DNA from: Diploptera punctata
Lineage: Eukaryota > Arthropoda > Insecta > Blattodea > Blaberidae
Length of the DNA: 64,000 nt
Direction of reading: 5' to 3'
NCBI GenBank assembly: GCA_030220185.1
Contig: JASPKZ010007528.1
Location: 234,501 to 298,500 of the forward strand
A program made the translations under genes and the position numbers. Below the pieces are notes generated by a model. It made no database searches. It was not told where the DNA came from and worked only from the letters and a program-made list of their open reading frames with translations. Below, in pieces: positions 41,160 to 52,191 of the stretch. The number at the start of each line of letters is the position of its first letter. Within the stretch, counting starts at the first letter, position 1.

Positions 41160-42225
41160 ATGTTAAAGCAGAATTTTAATATTATAATAAATATGAAAGT
41201 TAAAGTTTATAATTTTGTATTTTTAAATTATTTTAATATTCAAATATGACTTAAATAGATAAAAACATCTAAATAATTCATTGTTGAATAAAAATGTCTC
41301 AGTAACAATTAAATAAATAACAGTTTTGTAAATAATGTTTTTAAAATTGTTTTAAGTCATTGTTGTCAAAATTATAAATCCTTCTGTTATAACTAGGGCA
41401 AGGCAATTAATGATTTTGCATCTTTTTCTTATGAAGGTTGAAACATTGCTTGCATATATGAAAATGTACGGTATTAAAAAACGGATTAAATAAAAGCAAT
41501 CCGTTAGGGCCTTTTTTTGCATTTTCTTAATTTTTTTAGGAACAGGTCATTTTTTGACAATTTTTAGATCATTTTGAGCATTTTTTTACACTTTTCCAGA
41601 AGGCTGTGACATTATTTGTATTTGATTTAAGATTTTTATTATAATTCTGTATTTTTCCTTGTCAATACAATTTCTTGGAATTAAGTAGTTATTTTGCTAA
41701 CTACTACCCCTATTTTTCAAGGTATGTGCATAATGAACTTGCCCACTTTTAGGAATTTTATTCAATTTCTTAGAGCTTATGCTCGCTTCTACCCTTATTC
41801 TGATTGTTAACTGCAATTCAAACTTGTTGTAAAAGTGCACTGTGTAATTGAAATGGATTTTCTGCAATAAAAGGTACTGTAATATGTATTTGTTAAATAC
41901 TTTTCTTTTAATATTTTGATGTCAAGTTAAATTTTATGTAATTCAGTAATCAAGTGAGTACTTAATCTAATAAATAGTATTTTTATTGGTAATTATTAAC
42001 TTTTTATTCGTCTTTTTTGCATTTTTAGGTCATTTTTTGCATTTTTTAGGTCATAAATGCATATTTTATTTTGCATTTTTTACCAATTTATAGGTCATTA
42101 AATGCCTTGCCCTAGTTATAACAGTAATAAGAACACCTGCATAACTTCATATTCTTACATGAAATTAAACTAAACTCTGATTGGATGTTAAAACAATTAA
42201 CTTTCGTATTTAACAAATCAATTTA
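41160..42225 (+). repeat. R5 dispersed repeat, host of hAT-type element
   Basis: Inverted relative of 34084-35135. With the 721-bp insertion removed it is collinear with that copy and shows the empty LINE-c site. Confidence 0.7.
41394..42114. mobile_element. Non-autonomous hAT-type element, 8-bp TSD
   Basis: Terminal inverted repeats TAGGGCAAGGCAATTAATGA (left) and the complement of TCATTAAATGCCTTGCCCTA (right), about 19 of 20 matching. A perfect 8-bp duplication, GTTATAAC, flanks it (41386-41393, 42115-42122). The unoccupied site is visible in the inverted R5 copy near 34180. The 8-bp TSD and TAGGG-type ends are hallmarks of hAT. Inside, TTTTTGCATTTTT-type repeats are common, and there is no transposase. 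Confidence 0.9.
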
Positions 42226-43280
42226 AACCTTATATTTAACGGACTATTAACCAATAGAATTTAAATATAACATCATGTGATGTAATAATGTTCTTTAAAA
42301 TTATAAAAGAATTACACTAGTCATTCTGCATACAACTTTCCACAAAGATAGAAGCAAGAAGAGATCTCCTGATAAAATGTAAAAGAAAATAATTTATTTT
42401 TAATTGACGGTGAAGAATAATACCACCTACATTTACTTAATCTGCTGGGAACTTTAAGAAGTGAATAAATGTGAAATTATTTCTACAAGAAACATTTTTT
42501 TTAGTGATTTTGAAGTGTTTTCCTATCCACTGTACCAACTTCCGACCCTAAGAAGAGAATCCGGTTCTACCGAAAATCAAACCAAACCTGAACCATTTGG
42601 GACACATATCCTTCTTCAAAATATTACTACAACATCGGGCATGAAGAGAATTACTGCGTGAAAATGTCACCACAACGTGGGACAGCAATTTACTTCTTCA
42701 ATGTAAAACCTATTTCGGCATGGAGTATTCTTTACAGTCGAGGAAAGCCCTGGAAAATCTTAATCAGAAAATTCAATCTGGAAGGGAATCGAACCCGGAT
42801 AGGCTGTTCTGGACTCATCGGAAACACTGTATTGTGTTGAAGTTTTCAATTGGGACATAACAGTCGCTTTGAACAAGTGTTTCTATTGTTGTTAACCAAA
42901 GTTACAAGAATCGGAGTACAAAGTGCGCAGTTAGGTGACGTGTTCTGATTATCGAACGGCGCGTTCAAGTAGGACAATCGATCAATAGACTTCCCCGAGC
43001 AGTGCAGCCAGCTACCGTCTGCAGTACTATTATAGTCCCATAACTACAATCTTCTCAAGGCGATTTAAGGGTACCAATGAGTGAAAATTCACCAAAACAC
43101 ACATTTTTGTGTTTTATCTTTCATAAAATTCTCCTAAGCTTCCAGTTCAAGAAAATATATAACTTATTACTAATTTTGCCATTATTAAAACCATGGCAGC
43201 CATTTTTAAACTCCCACAGAACTAGTGACAAAATTTGTATTATATACAACTTTCCTCATTAGAGGATTGCCTCAAGGACA
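42226..43280. other. No gene seen
   Basis: About 1 kb without a repeat match in the window. A B-box-like string on the minus strand (GGGTTCGATTCCC, 42784-42796) is isolated. Short frames only. Confidence 0.4.
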
Positions 43281-43337
43281 AAGTGATACAGACAATTAAT
43301 GTTTGAAATTGATGAAATACATTTTGTAAATATATTT
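43281..43337 (+). repeat. Donor segment copied into the SINE-A at 43853
   Basis: AAGTGATACAGACAATTAAT and on to TTTTGTAAATATATT recur with two mismatches at 44030-44086. Confidence 0.75.
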
Positions 43338-43850
43338 TAAAAAATTCAAATTGTAGGCCTAATTGAAGTATACATACTATAAAGTAGAAATTTTGTAAAT
43401 ATGGTTTCTTAAAATTGAAATTGATCCTCTAATGACAGCGATGGCAATTTTAGAAAGATGCACCCTGTCCAAATCTAAGGAATTCCAAAATTTGGCTAAG
43501 AATCCTGGTATATCCAGTGCATCAAAGATTGACATCAGATGATGTCCATAAAAGGAAAAACCCAAAAAGCTAATGAGAGTCTCCACCATACTGTTTGTTA
43601 CAAATGTTCAAATTAAATATTTGTTTCAAAACAGAAATTGGAATTGTGTATTTTTAAAGCAGTGAGAAGCATTAAAAACTTTATAGCCTTTTTTTTCTCA
43701 AAATGTATTTTTCAAGCGCATGCCCATTTAAAAAAAAGTTCCTTGCTCTGCAGTTTTTCCCTATTAAATTGGAATTTTGTATACTTGTCTGAAAGAGTAC
43801 AAAGAATCAAACTTCCACTGGATTTTAATCATACTCAAAATGTTCGTCAT
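43338..43850. other. No gene seen
   Basis: Both strands have open frames of 40-70 codons around 43377-43589 with protein-like composition, but no family is recognisable. Confidence 0.35.
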
Positions 43851-43852
43851 CA

Positions 43853-44209
43853 TCCATAATAATTCTGCCCGAGGGCATGTCTTTTACTGCAATCATAGCA
43901 TTTTCATGTATGCTTGCAGCTTTACTAGGGAATTGTAGGTGTGGTAGCTTCCCGTTGCTTTCCACACTGGTGAAGGATGATGATGATAAGGATGATGACC
44001 ATATGATTTCGGGGACCGTTTGGACCTTAAAGTGATACAGACAATTAATTTTTGAAATTGATGAAATACATTTTGTAAATACATTAAGTGATACAGGTGA
44101 GGAAAAACCCAGATAAAAACCTCACCCAGAAAAACTGTACCGGCCGGGATCGAACCCGGGCCCGCTGCGGGACAAGGCAGCACGCTACCTCGAGACCACA
44201 GCGGTGGAC
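43853..44209 (-). mobile_element. SINE-A with internal templated insertion
   Basis: Complete minus SINE-A, except that the segment normally reading TTTTCCTGACATTTGTCTT (between CCTTAAAG and ACAGGTGAGG) is replaced by about 63 bp (44032-44094). The replacement is nearly identical to 43281-43337, about 0.7 kb away and in the same orientation. AAGTGATACAG appears at both edges of the insert. B box GGTTCGATCCC intact. Confidence 0.88.
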
Positions 44210-44401
44210 ATGGCTTTTTATATTGTTACAGATATCTCAGTTATCGTCAACATGGAAAATAAATTTAAAAAAAATTACTCAAAAGTAATAACAGTTCAGA
44301 AAAATCCAATGCAATTTTGGAAACAGCGAGTATAACGAATATCCACAGCAAATATTGGGACAAAATAATGAAAACTGCTCTGCAAGGTACTTTTATAATT
44401 T

Positions 44402-45525
44402 ACTAGCAAATACCCGGCGTGCGCAGCTACGCGTAAATGAATTAAAATCAATGTGCTTTTATGTTTAGTTGAATAAATAGAAGGAAAAATAAATTTATAT
44501 TTTTAGATACCCCGTGCTGATTACCCGGCGTTGCCCGGGAATCTACTTATCCCGATCTTCTTGACATAAATGAGCTAAAATAGGAAAATTAACGTGTTTT
44601 ATGTTTAGTTAAATAAGTATCGTAAAAAATGTACAGTCCCGCGCCGTAGCCGAGCGGTTAAGGTAGGAAGCCTTGGCGCAGAGCTACGGGACTTGCGCTG
44701 GTTCGAGTCTCCATGGGGGAAGAAATTTTCTCATGGTATTTCGGCCAGTATGGGACTGGTGCCCACCCAGCATCGTGAGGCAATTGCGTAGCTACAATAA
44801 GTAGCGGCTCCAGGTTGAGGAACCAGCTATAGCGGCTGGGGGACTCGACATGCTAACCACATGTCACCCCTACACTGGCTGTTGATCATCTACCTCTGTG
44901 ATTGACACATCTGGATGTGAAGGGCCAGCAGCCGGCTGGTAAAAGGACAACCGCTGAAAAGTGGAAAGACCATCAATCGGAAAAAAATTATATCGTAATT
45001 ATTTTTAGATACCCCGTGCTGTTTACCTAGTGTTACCCGGGAATCTACTTATCTCGATCTTCTTGGCATAAATGAGCTAAAAGACAAAATTGGTTATTGT
45101 GAGTTATCCGTAAAAGAATACCCGCCATGTGCTGCTATGCTTGCACAGGAATCTACGTACTTGTCTCGATCTTCTTGCCACCAATGAAAGACAAAAATGG
45201 TTATTGTGAGTTATCCGTAAGAGATAAACATATGCTGTCGCGGACTTTTTTGTAGAGCTTTTTGGGATATTCAATTCTGTGTACATTAATTTTGTGTATT
45301 TGTTATGGTTTAGGCAGCGTAAGCCATTTAAGCGTCCAAAGTTTTCCAATACAAAGGGTTTTTTTAAAGGATGTACGAGTTGAGTATCGCAACTCTCTTA
45401 TAGCCTACGTTCATCCCTGGAATCTCCTGAACATTTTGCAAAACACCCCATCTCAATCAGATCAATGGTATGGCTGTGCTTAAAGTACGAATAAACAAAC
45501 AAACATTCATTTTTATATATTAGAT
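44402..45525 (+). repeat. R2 repeat interrupted by SINE-C
   Basis: Starts ACTAGCAAATACCCGGCGTG and ends ATTTTTATATATTAGATTTA. It is split by SINE-C (44640-44985) inside the second monomer. Confidence 0.72.
44640..44985 (+). mobile_element. SINE-C, tRNA-Leu/Ser-like head, nested in R2
   Basis: The head GCGCCGTAGCCGAGCGGTTA has the class II tRNA D-arm pattern and B box GGTTCGAGTCT. The body (GAAATTTTCTCATGGTATTTC, GTAGCGGCTCCAGGTTGAG, CATGTCACCCCTACACTGGC) is shared with 54011-54340. The 3' end is A-rich. Confidence 0.82.
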
Positions 45526-45549
45526 TTATCAGAATTCTCATTACATTAA

Positions 45550-46130
45550 GGGTCGTATCTATGAACGCATTAGACCGTAAAAGTCGTTCTCTGCTGAGAA
45601 AGTTGCATCCAAAGATGTTTTTGCTTACTCACAAATCTGTTCATGCGATAATAATTGTCGAAATTCCTAAGCTACCTGGCGAGGTGACTTTGCAGAGAAC
45701 GTATCGTGAGCAACCCGATGGGAACCGATGGTAACCGATATAGTTTGAAACCTCGCTGCGTACCTTGCTGCTTTATCCAAGATGTCGGACCTTGAAGACT
45801 TCGATCATGTTTTCGGTATACGCGGAGAGAGGAATTTGATAGAGTCTACCAAAGAATTCAACTGGAAGAACAGGAGAATCGGCGTAATATCGCGCGACGC
45901 AGACGTCGTCGTATATGGTATTATTTGCGGGACGCAAGCGTAAATGCGTTCTTCTAGCAGACGAAAATAACGGAAGTGGTTTTATCGCTGAGAATTCTGG
46001 GTAATTTCTTGCCAATATTACGAAAAAAACTACTTTCATGCATGACCAGTCAGCGACTCGCTAATTCCAACTTTGCACGTTCTCACGGAAAACTCAACTC
46101 ACCAGAGACTAATGTATTTGCAAGTGGCCC
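45550..46130 (+). mobile_element. Harbinger-like element, copy 1, TAA TSD
   Basis: Ends GGGTCGTATCTATGAACGC and the complement of CAAGTGGCCC, flanked by TAA on both sides (45547-45549, 46131-46133). It holds an ORF start at 45782 reading MSDLEDFDHVFGIRG, frameshifted by a 2-bp deletion, then an arginine-rich RRRRRR stretch and YYLRDASVNAF in the other frame. The 3-bp TAA duplication fits PIF/Harbinger. No DDE core or Myb-like partner gene is present. Confidence 0.7.
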
Positions 46131-46163
46131 TAAGAGCCAAAACACGCATTCTATTAAATAACA

Positions 46164-46410
46164 CTAAGAAAGTGGGACTGGCAGCTTTTAATTTAGGGTT
46201 TCAGGAAAACTTCCATTTCTATTTGTAGGAATTCGCTCATTTTTTTGATAATACCTACCTCGGTTTATTTTCATTTCAGGCGAACTCCTACACCCAATGA
46301 TTTTAGAGGGTCCAATTGTGAATCTAAACCATCGAGGGACACACACAAAATTGGTCCACTCGTTTAGGAGGAGTAGAGTGACAAACGCAGGTACACAAGA
46401 ATAAATAAAC
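46164..46410 (+). repeat. R3 dispersed repeat fragment
   Basis: CTCCTACACCCAATGATTTT, AATCTAAACCATC and CGTTTAGGAGGAGT blocks in R3 order. Confidence 0.55.
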
Positions 46411-46475
46411 CTTCTTCTTCTTCCTTCCAAGTATTAGGCCAAGGCCTGTTACGATCCTATAGAAAATTTTCCCCT
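46411..46475 (-). mobile_element. LINE-b extreme 3' end
   Basis: CTTCCTTCCAAGTATTAGGC and ATCCTATAGAAAATTTT are the exact complement of the end of the copy at 16766-17957. Only about 65 bp. Confidence 0.75.
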
Positions 46476-46995
46476 TCCGGGAAATTCTCGTATAAGACTT
46501 GAAAGCATAATAATAGTCCCTTCGATTGGTTGCTGGCCAAAGGAAGGCAAGACCAGTGATGGGGCTGCCATCTTATAGCCTCTGGTCAGGCTTTTCTGGA
46601 GAAGAAAAGAAAATAAAGGAGAGAAGAAATGGAAGAAAGGAAAGACTCCCTAGCCCTCGGATGCCCTAATAGCGTCGGGGTAAAAAAAACAAGAGTTAAC
46701 CAAGAGAGGTTAGATAGTAAAGTTAAAAGACTGCAAAACACAAGTAAGTGGAAGAAATGTTTTGCTCAGCTTGGGCACCTTGTGGTCGCCATCCACATAC
46801 ATACAGATATATACACTTTCTGTGCTTTAAAGAACCTTCCTCCAGCTTTCATACAGAGACACAGTTATGTACTTCATTTTTAGTTTGATGCTAAAACGTC
46901 TTTACTCCAGGAAAAAGGGCCTTCGAGCAGTGACCTTGACAATTAGAATAGGAGAAACGGCCTTTTTTTTGTAGCATTTAACCAGTTCAATTACA
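46476..46995. other. No gene seen
   Basis: Unassigned. It contains a purine-rich GAA/GGA stretch at about 46597-46650. Confidence 0.4.
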
Positions 46996-46999
46996 GAGA

Positions 47000-47734
47000 C
47001 TATTTAACTCATGCCCCAAATAGGAGTCAATAACCAATCACATTTCAATGATTTTTTACATACAACCAATCACAGTCGTGTTTCGCCTAAAATTTACCAA
47101 CTAAAGTTTATCATAATAAAGAAAGCTCCTCCTTTTTAACATTCTGAATAGACCATAACATTATTTTGCAGTGACTGACTCAATAAGTAATACGGCTACC
47201 AGATTGTATATATAGTGCACGAATGTCAACACATAGCGCATGCGGGAGTTAATATAAAAACATTTGTAGCAATTGATTATACCACAAAAAAAAACACTGT
47301 TTGCACATTCTTAAAAGAATTATTTCCCAGGAATTGACGTTGTAGAAAAATATAATTGACATATTTACATCATAGGACATCAGGAATTAATTAATACCTT
47401 TATAGTAGAAGTAGTATTCAAATGTTCTGAAGCTCTTGATTTGTCATGATTCGCTTGTTAATGCATATAATGTTAGTTATACATTTCTCCACTAGGGTGC
47501 ATTCTTACAATATTGCGATCCTTTGTCAATAAATAATATGATCTGGTTGCAGTGATGAACAAAATAAGCAAGCGTACCAATCGTTTCTCATTTGTTTTTA
47601 AACATCTCCGTTTACATTAAATATATAAATATTTTAAAATAAATATATTTAAATAATGATTTGTGAGTAAACAGCTTAATTTTATTCGTTAAATAGTCCT
47701 AACAAATGCCACGAGTGATTTCCAAATTCTCTAG
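47000..47734 (-). mobile_element. E1h, lacking the outer palindrome arm
   Basis: Starts CTATTTAACTCATGCCCC and runs to ATTCTCTAGA, the middle of the terminal palindrome. The distal arm is missing and E1i starts at the next base. Belongs to the TAAACTTTAGTTGG branch, like E1e and E1j. Confidence 0.75.
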
Positions 47735-48480
47735 ACTATTTAACTCATGCCCCAAATGGGAGTCAATGACCAATCACGTTTGAATGATTTCTGTTTTACA
47801 ACCAATCAGAGTCGTGTTTCACGAAGTATTTATCAGTGTTATAATTACCATATTAAAGAAAGCTCCTCCTTTTTAATATTCTGAACAGGTCTGACCATTA
47901 TTTTGCAGTGACTGAGCCTTTGAGAAATACGGCTACCAGAATGTATATATAGTGCATAGATGTCAACACATAGCGCTTCCAGGAGTTAATATAAAACCAT
48001 TTGTAGCAATTGATTATACCACCAAAAAAAGAAACCACTGTTTGCACTTTCTTAAATGTATTTTTTCCCAGGTAACAATCCAGAAAAATATAATTGTCAT
48101 ATTTACATCATACGACATCAGAAATGAATTAATATACAGTTTGATGTGTTTAATTTTTTCTCCACTAGAGAGCATTCTTACAATATTGCGGTCCTTTGGC
48201 AATATACAATATGATCTGGTTGCAGTGATAAACAAAAGAAGCACATGAAGCGTACCTATCGTTTCTCATTTGTTTTCAAACATCGCCGTTTACATTAAAT
48301 ATATAAATATTTTAAAATAATATATTTAAATAATGATTTGTGAGTAAACAGCTTAATTTTATTCGTTAAATAGTCCTAACAAAAGCCACTCTTGATTTCC
48401 AAATTCTCTAGATAAATTCATTCCTCACTTTATAAATCGTGAATTTATCGATAATTTGGAAATCACTCGCGGCATTACTT
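47735..48480 (-). mobile_element. E1i, complete copy
   Basis: 746 bp, CTATTTAACTCATGCCCC to GGCATTACTT with an intact palindrome. ATGA follows on the right, but the left flank is TAGA, so no clean TSD. Confidence 0.78.
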
Positions 48481-48714
48481 ATGAAGAAACTTAATTTAGC
48501 GAATGTTCGTTTATGCTTTTTAAACGCATTTGGTTTTATAAGTCATAATTGTAGATAATATAAAGGCGTTATCACTGTATGATAAGAGACTATCAGCTCT
48601 GATAACAAACACGTGCCTACCAAGGTAGCGCTTCACCTACACACGCTGCGCATCAGATTCCATATGTACAGCTTGGTAACTTGCTCAAAGCGGAATAGCA
48701 TGGGACCAATTTTT

Positions 48715-49164
48715 CCAATTCTCAGCGATAAAACCACTTCCATTATTTTCGTCTGCCAGAGGAACGCATTTACACTTGCGTCCCGCAAATAAAACCGTAT
48801 ACGACGACGTCTGCGTCGCGCGATATTACGCCGATTCTCCTGTTCTTCCAGTTGAATTATTTGGTAGACTCTATCAAATTCCTCTTCTCCGCGTATACCG
48901 AAAACATGATCGAAGTCTTCAAGGTCCGAGATCTTGGATAAAGCAGCAAGGTACGCAGCGAGGTTTCAAACTATATCGGTTACCATCGGTTCTCATCGGG
49001 TTGCTCACGATTCGTTCTCTGCAAAGTCACCTCGCCAGGTAGCTTAGGAATTTCGGCAATTATTATCGCATGAACAGATTTGTGAGTACGCAAAAACGTC
49101 TTTGGATGCAACTTTCCCATCAGAGAACGATTTTTACGGTCTAATGCGTTCATAGATACGACCC
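48715..49164 (-). mobile_element. Harbinger-like element, copy 2, truncated
   Basis: Minus orientation. The GGGTCGTATCTATGAACGC end is at 49164, followed by TTA. The coding block (about 48932 down to 48750) is open throughout: SDLEDFDHVFGIRGEEEFD, then RVYQIIQLEEQENRR and ARRRRRRIRFYLRDASVN. The start codon reads ATC instead of ATG. The other end is lost near 48715. Confidence 0.65.
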
Positions 49165-49167
49165 TTA

Positions 49168-49784
49168 GTTTATAGATGGCATCAAACGCAACTGTTTCCC
49201 TCTGGTTTAAAAATACATTGTTACTGGCAGGTAGAGCCGGGGAGTTGTTAGAGGTTTCTAAGACGGCGCTACAATCACCAAAAACTGAAAACAGATCTCT
49301 GCCAATAATGTCTTCGCATTTTTAAATGACGTTTCCACGTGGATATAATTATCTTAACAGCGTTGCAACTTTTGTCTTTTGCGGTATCTTCAGTTAGCGA
49401 AAAATGTATTTTAGTGAATAAAACGTGACAACACTGCTTGACATGCTAAATACTTATGCGTGCAAAATAGACCTACCTAACCGCAAAGCAAAGCGCCTGT
49501 AAACTAAATGACTGAGCCGACTGTATATTCAAGTTTAGTTTTATTTTGACCTTGAAAACACTCGTTATTTGACCTCTGGAGTTCTATTTCAAGAATAACA
49601 ATTCGCACTGATTAGCATCGACTTTGAAGGAATCGATACTTCATTGCCAGCTGATTTTATCTTTTTTATTTGCACAGAACAGTAGGTAAATAGTATATAA
49701 TGATATAATATATAAATATTATATCGATTGATAGATGTCTGCTGTGACGTAATACAGTAAGGTAAGAAGTCTTGCAACTTTAAG
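49168..49784. other. No gene seen
   Basis: Unassigned. Confidence 0.4.
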
Positions 49785-49895
49785 CCTTAGGACACCCTTG
49801 CAGTAGTAAGATGTTAAGACTCCCAACTTTCTAAATTCTAGACAACCAGCACCAAATGTCACCCGGATTATCAGTACCATGCAGGGTTGCCAATT
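49785..49895 (-). mobile_element. Diverged SINE-D 3' fragment
   Basis: CACCCGGATTATCAGTACCA, then TGCAGGG, corresponds to the GTCAGCCGGGTTGTCAGCCC and TGCATGACGG block of 19576-19885, with many differences. Confidence 0.5.
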
Positions 49896-49914
49896 TATGG
49901 CTATCCGATCGTAA

Positions 49915-50055
49915 AGTGATCCACATCAAAACACAACCACGTGACCTGCTCGCTTTTCATTGGTTATGGACACCGACGTACGATGTAGAAGCAATAAGTA
50001 CGTGAAAAGTAGTTCCCTTCATTAAATTAAAAAAAATGTCCTCTGAATATACTTG
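49915..50055 (-). repeat. R6 dispersed repeat
   Basis: Inverted relative of 40975-41125 (CCACGTGACCTGCTCGCTTT and AATGTCCTCTGAATATA). Confidence 0.6.
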
Positions 50056-50938
50056 TTATTCTTCGCGAATGAAAATAATAACATTCAAAACTCAGAAAAT
50101 ATTCTAAAATATATCTGATCAATAATTACAACTTACATATGGATGATGCATTTGAGTCATGCTTCTGATGCAACAAAATGGCTGAAAGGTGTCGAGTTTT
50201 CTGTTGCTGTGTCGCCATCTAAATTTTTAAAACACAAGTCTGGCAAATCTTTGACTAGTGGTCAAAAACAGTTATTTCAAATGTATTTCACAAGTTCAGC
50301 GAAAAATCTCACCAGCTTTTTTGTAATCTACCCCAATCAACAATCACATGTCTTATATACTTGACACGTGCTCCCTGTCAATGTGACAGCAATTGTGGCG
50401 CGAATGGCGGAAGGATACAATTGGTGTTTGTTTATGTTAGGATCACTCTAAGAGCGAATAAGTCTGTTTTAAAAATATAACTGGCTACAACTTTGTGAAA
50501 AGAGACTGGCTTTTAGGGCCTTTTGTCTCTTTTCTTTGGCCACTTATAGAAATGTTCATTTTAATTTAAATACTCTATATTAATTCTGTATTGATAACGG
50601 ATGAAAATTGATAAATTTTGCCCCTACAGAAAAAGATAAAGCAGAATAGCTTTGTTTCCAAGGAAGAACATACATAAAGAAACCTTGGCATCTCCTGATG
50701 GCATTTTCTAATCACGTAGACCACGATCAAGTCTACAATTTAATTAAACATAACTAATTTAACTTATAAAGTTATAAAACTCTAGGGGAATTGGTTAATA
50801 ATTTAAGTATGTTAAAATTTTACTTAAATTTTTTTTTTTATTTTGCCTGAACGTCTGCAAGCGGGAATTTATCTCTTATTTTACACTTTGCTGGCCTCTT
50901 TGCCGTTATTGGGAGCAGGTACTGATTCAGACCAACAC
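50056..50938. other. No gene seen
   Basis: Nearly 0.9 kb with no recognised repeat. A 73-codon plus frame at 50143-50364 has no motif I know. Confidence 0.35.
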
Positions 50939-50941
50939 GTA

Positions 50942-51548
50942 GGGTCGCATGTTTGGACGCATTAGACAGTAAAATGCCTTCTCTGCTGAGCAAGTTGTAT
51001 GCTAATACGATTTTGCTTACTCAGAAATCTGTTCATGCGATAATAATTGGTTAAATTTGTAAGCTACCTGCGGAGGTAGCTTAAATGAGCAACTCAAATT
51101 AAAATCCCGAAGGGAACCGACGGGAACCGATGGTAATCGATGTACTTTGCTGCTTTATCCAACATTTATCCAAGATGTCGGACCTTGAAGACTTCGATCA
51201 TGTTTTCGGTATACACGGAGAAGAGGAATTTGATAGAGTCTAACCAAAGAATTCAACTGGAAGAACAGGAGAATCGGCGTAATATTGCGTGTCGCAGACG
51301 TGTTTGTATACGGTATTATTTGCGGGATGCAAGCATAAATGCATTCCTCTATAGCAGACGAAAATAACGGAAGTGGTTTTATCGCTGAGAATTCTGGGTA
51401 ATTCATTGCCAATATTACGAAAACGTCGACTCTCGTGCATGACCGTTAAGTCGGCCGTTAATTCGTTCTCAGCAATTGCTCACGGTGAATCAGCTCACTA
51501 GTGATTGGAAGTAATTTGAGTAGAGAGTAATGTTCTAACATACGACCC
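50942..51548 (+). mobile_element. Harbinger-like element, copy 3, GTA TSD
   Basis: Ends GGGTCGCATGTTTGGACGC and the complement of TTCTAACATACGACCC; GTA on both sides (50939-50941, 51549-51551). The ORF starts at 51175 with MSDLEDFDHVFGIHGEEEFD, shifts frame after DRV by one extra A, and continues IQLEEQENRRNIACRRRVCI. Confidence 0.68.
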
Positions 51549-52143
51549 GTAGTGAGACAAGATAATAACAAAGTCTATTCCACAGACACTTTCTGGTGAG
51601 AAGATAATAAAAATGTAATTTAGCTAAACCTGGAAGAGAAAGGAATTAAGGAAAACTTAATTTATGGTCTCCTGTCAAGTCAATTATACAATGCCAAATC
51701 CTTGGAATACGGCGAACTCCATCTGCAGCACCATTTCTGGATATCTCTCTAATCTGATCGACCTAGAGCTACCTGGATATCAACTCTTGAATGAAATTGA
51801 ATGCCTCGTAGAGGTTTTTTTTTATCTTTAAGAATAAGTTGCAGAAACAACGGCTCCTGTCTGGTGAATTTGGTGGATGTTCGAGTACTTCCCAATTCCA
51901 CCTTCTAAACAAATTCTACTGAACATCTTTTTATGGCGGTGTTACTTACTGAATGTGAGAAACAGTGAATGTATTCACAAAATATTGCTGTTTCCACACT
52001 TTCAATGTTACACATTTATACAACATACTACAATATTACAATGGTCACCGCTAGGATCGCTTGTTGCCATTATGGAATGCCTTAGTAACTGTAATTCGGA
52101 AGTGAACAGATTATCAAACTTTTCTTTTAATTTAGTTTATTTA

Positions 52144-52145
<2 letters not shown>
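51549..52145. other. No gene seen
   Basis: Unassigned. Confidence 0.4.

Positions 52146-52190
<45 letters not shown>
52146..52190. repeat. (ATT)n microsatellite at LINE-f 5' side
   Basis: Perfect trinucleotide run. Its partner is at 53047-53099. Confidence 0.93.

Positions 52191-52191
<1 letters not shown>

Noticed and set aside
43377..43589. Frames on both strands with protein-like composition
   Set aside because: Neither has a recognisable family, good start context or splice support that I can judge; left unassigned.
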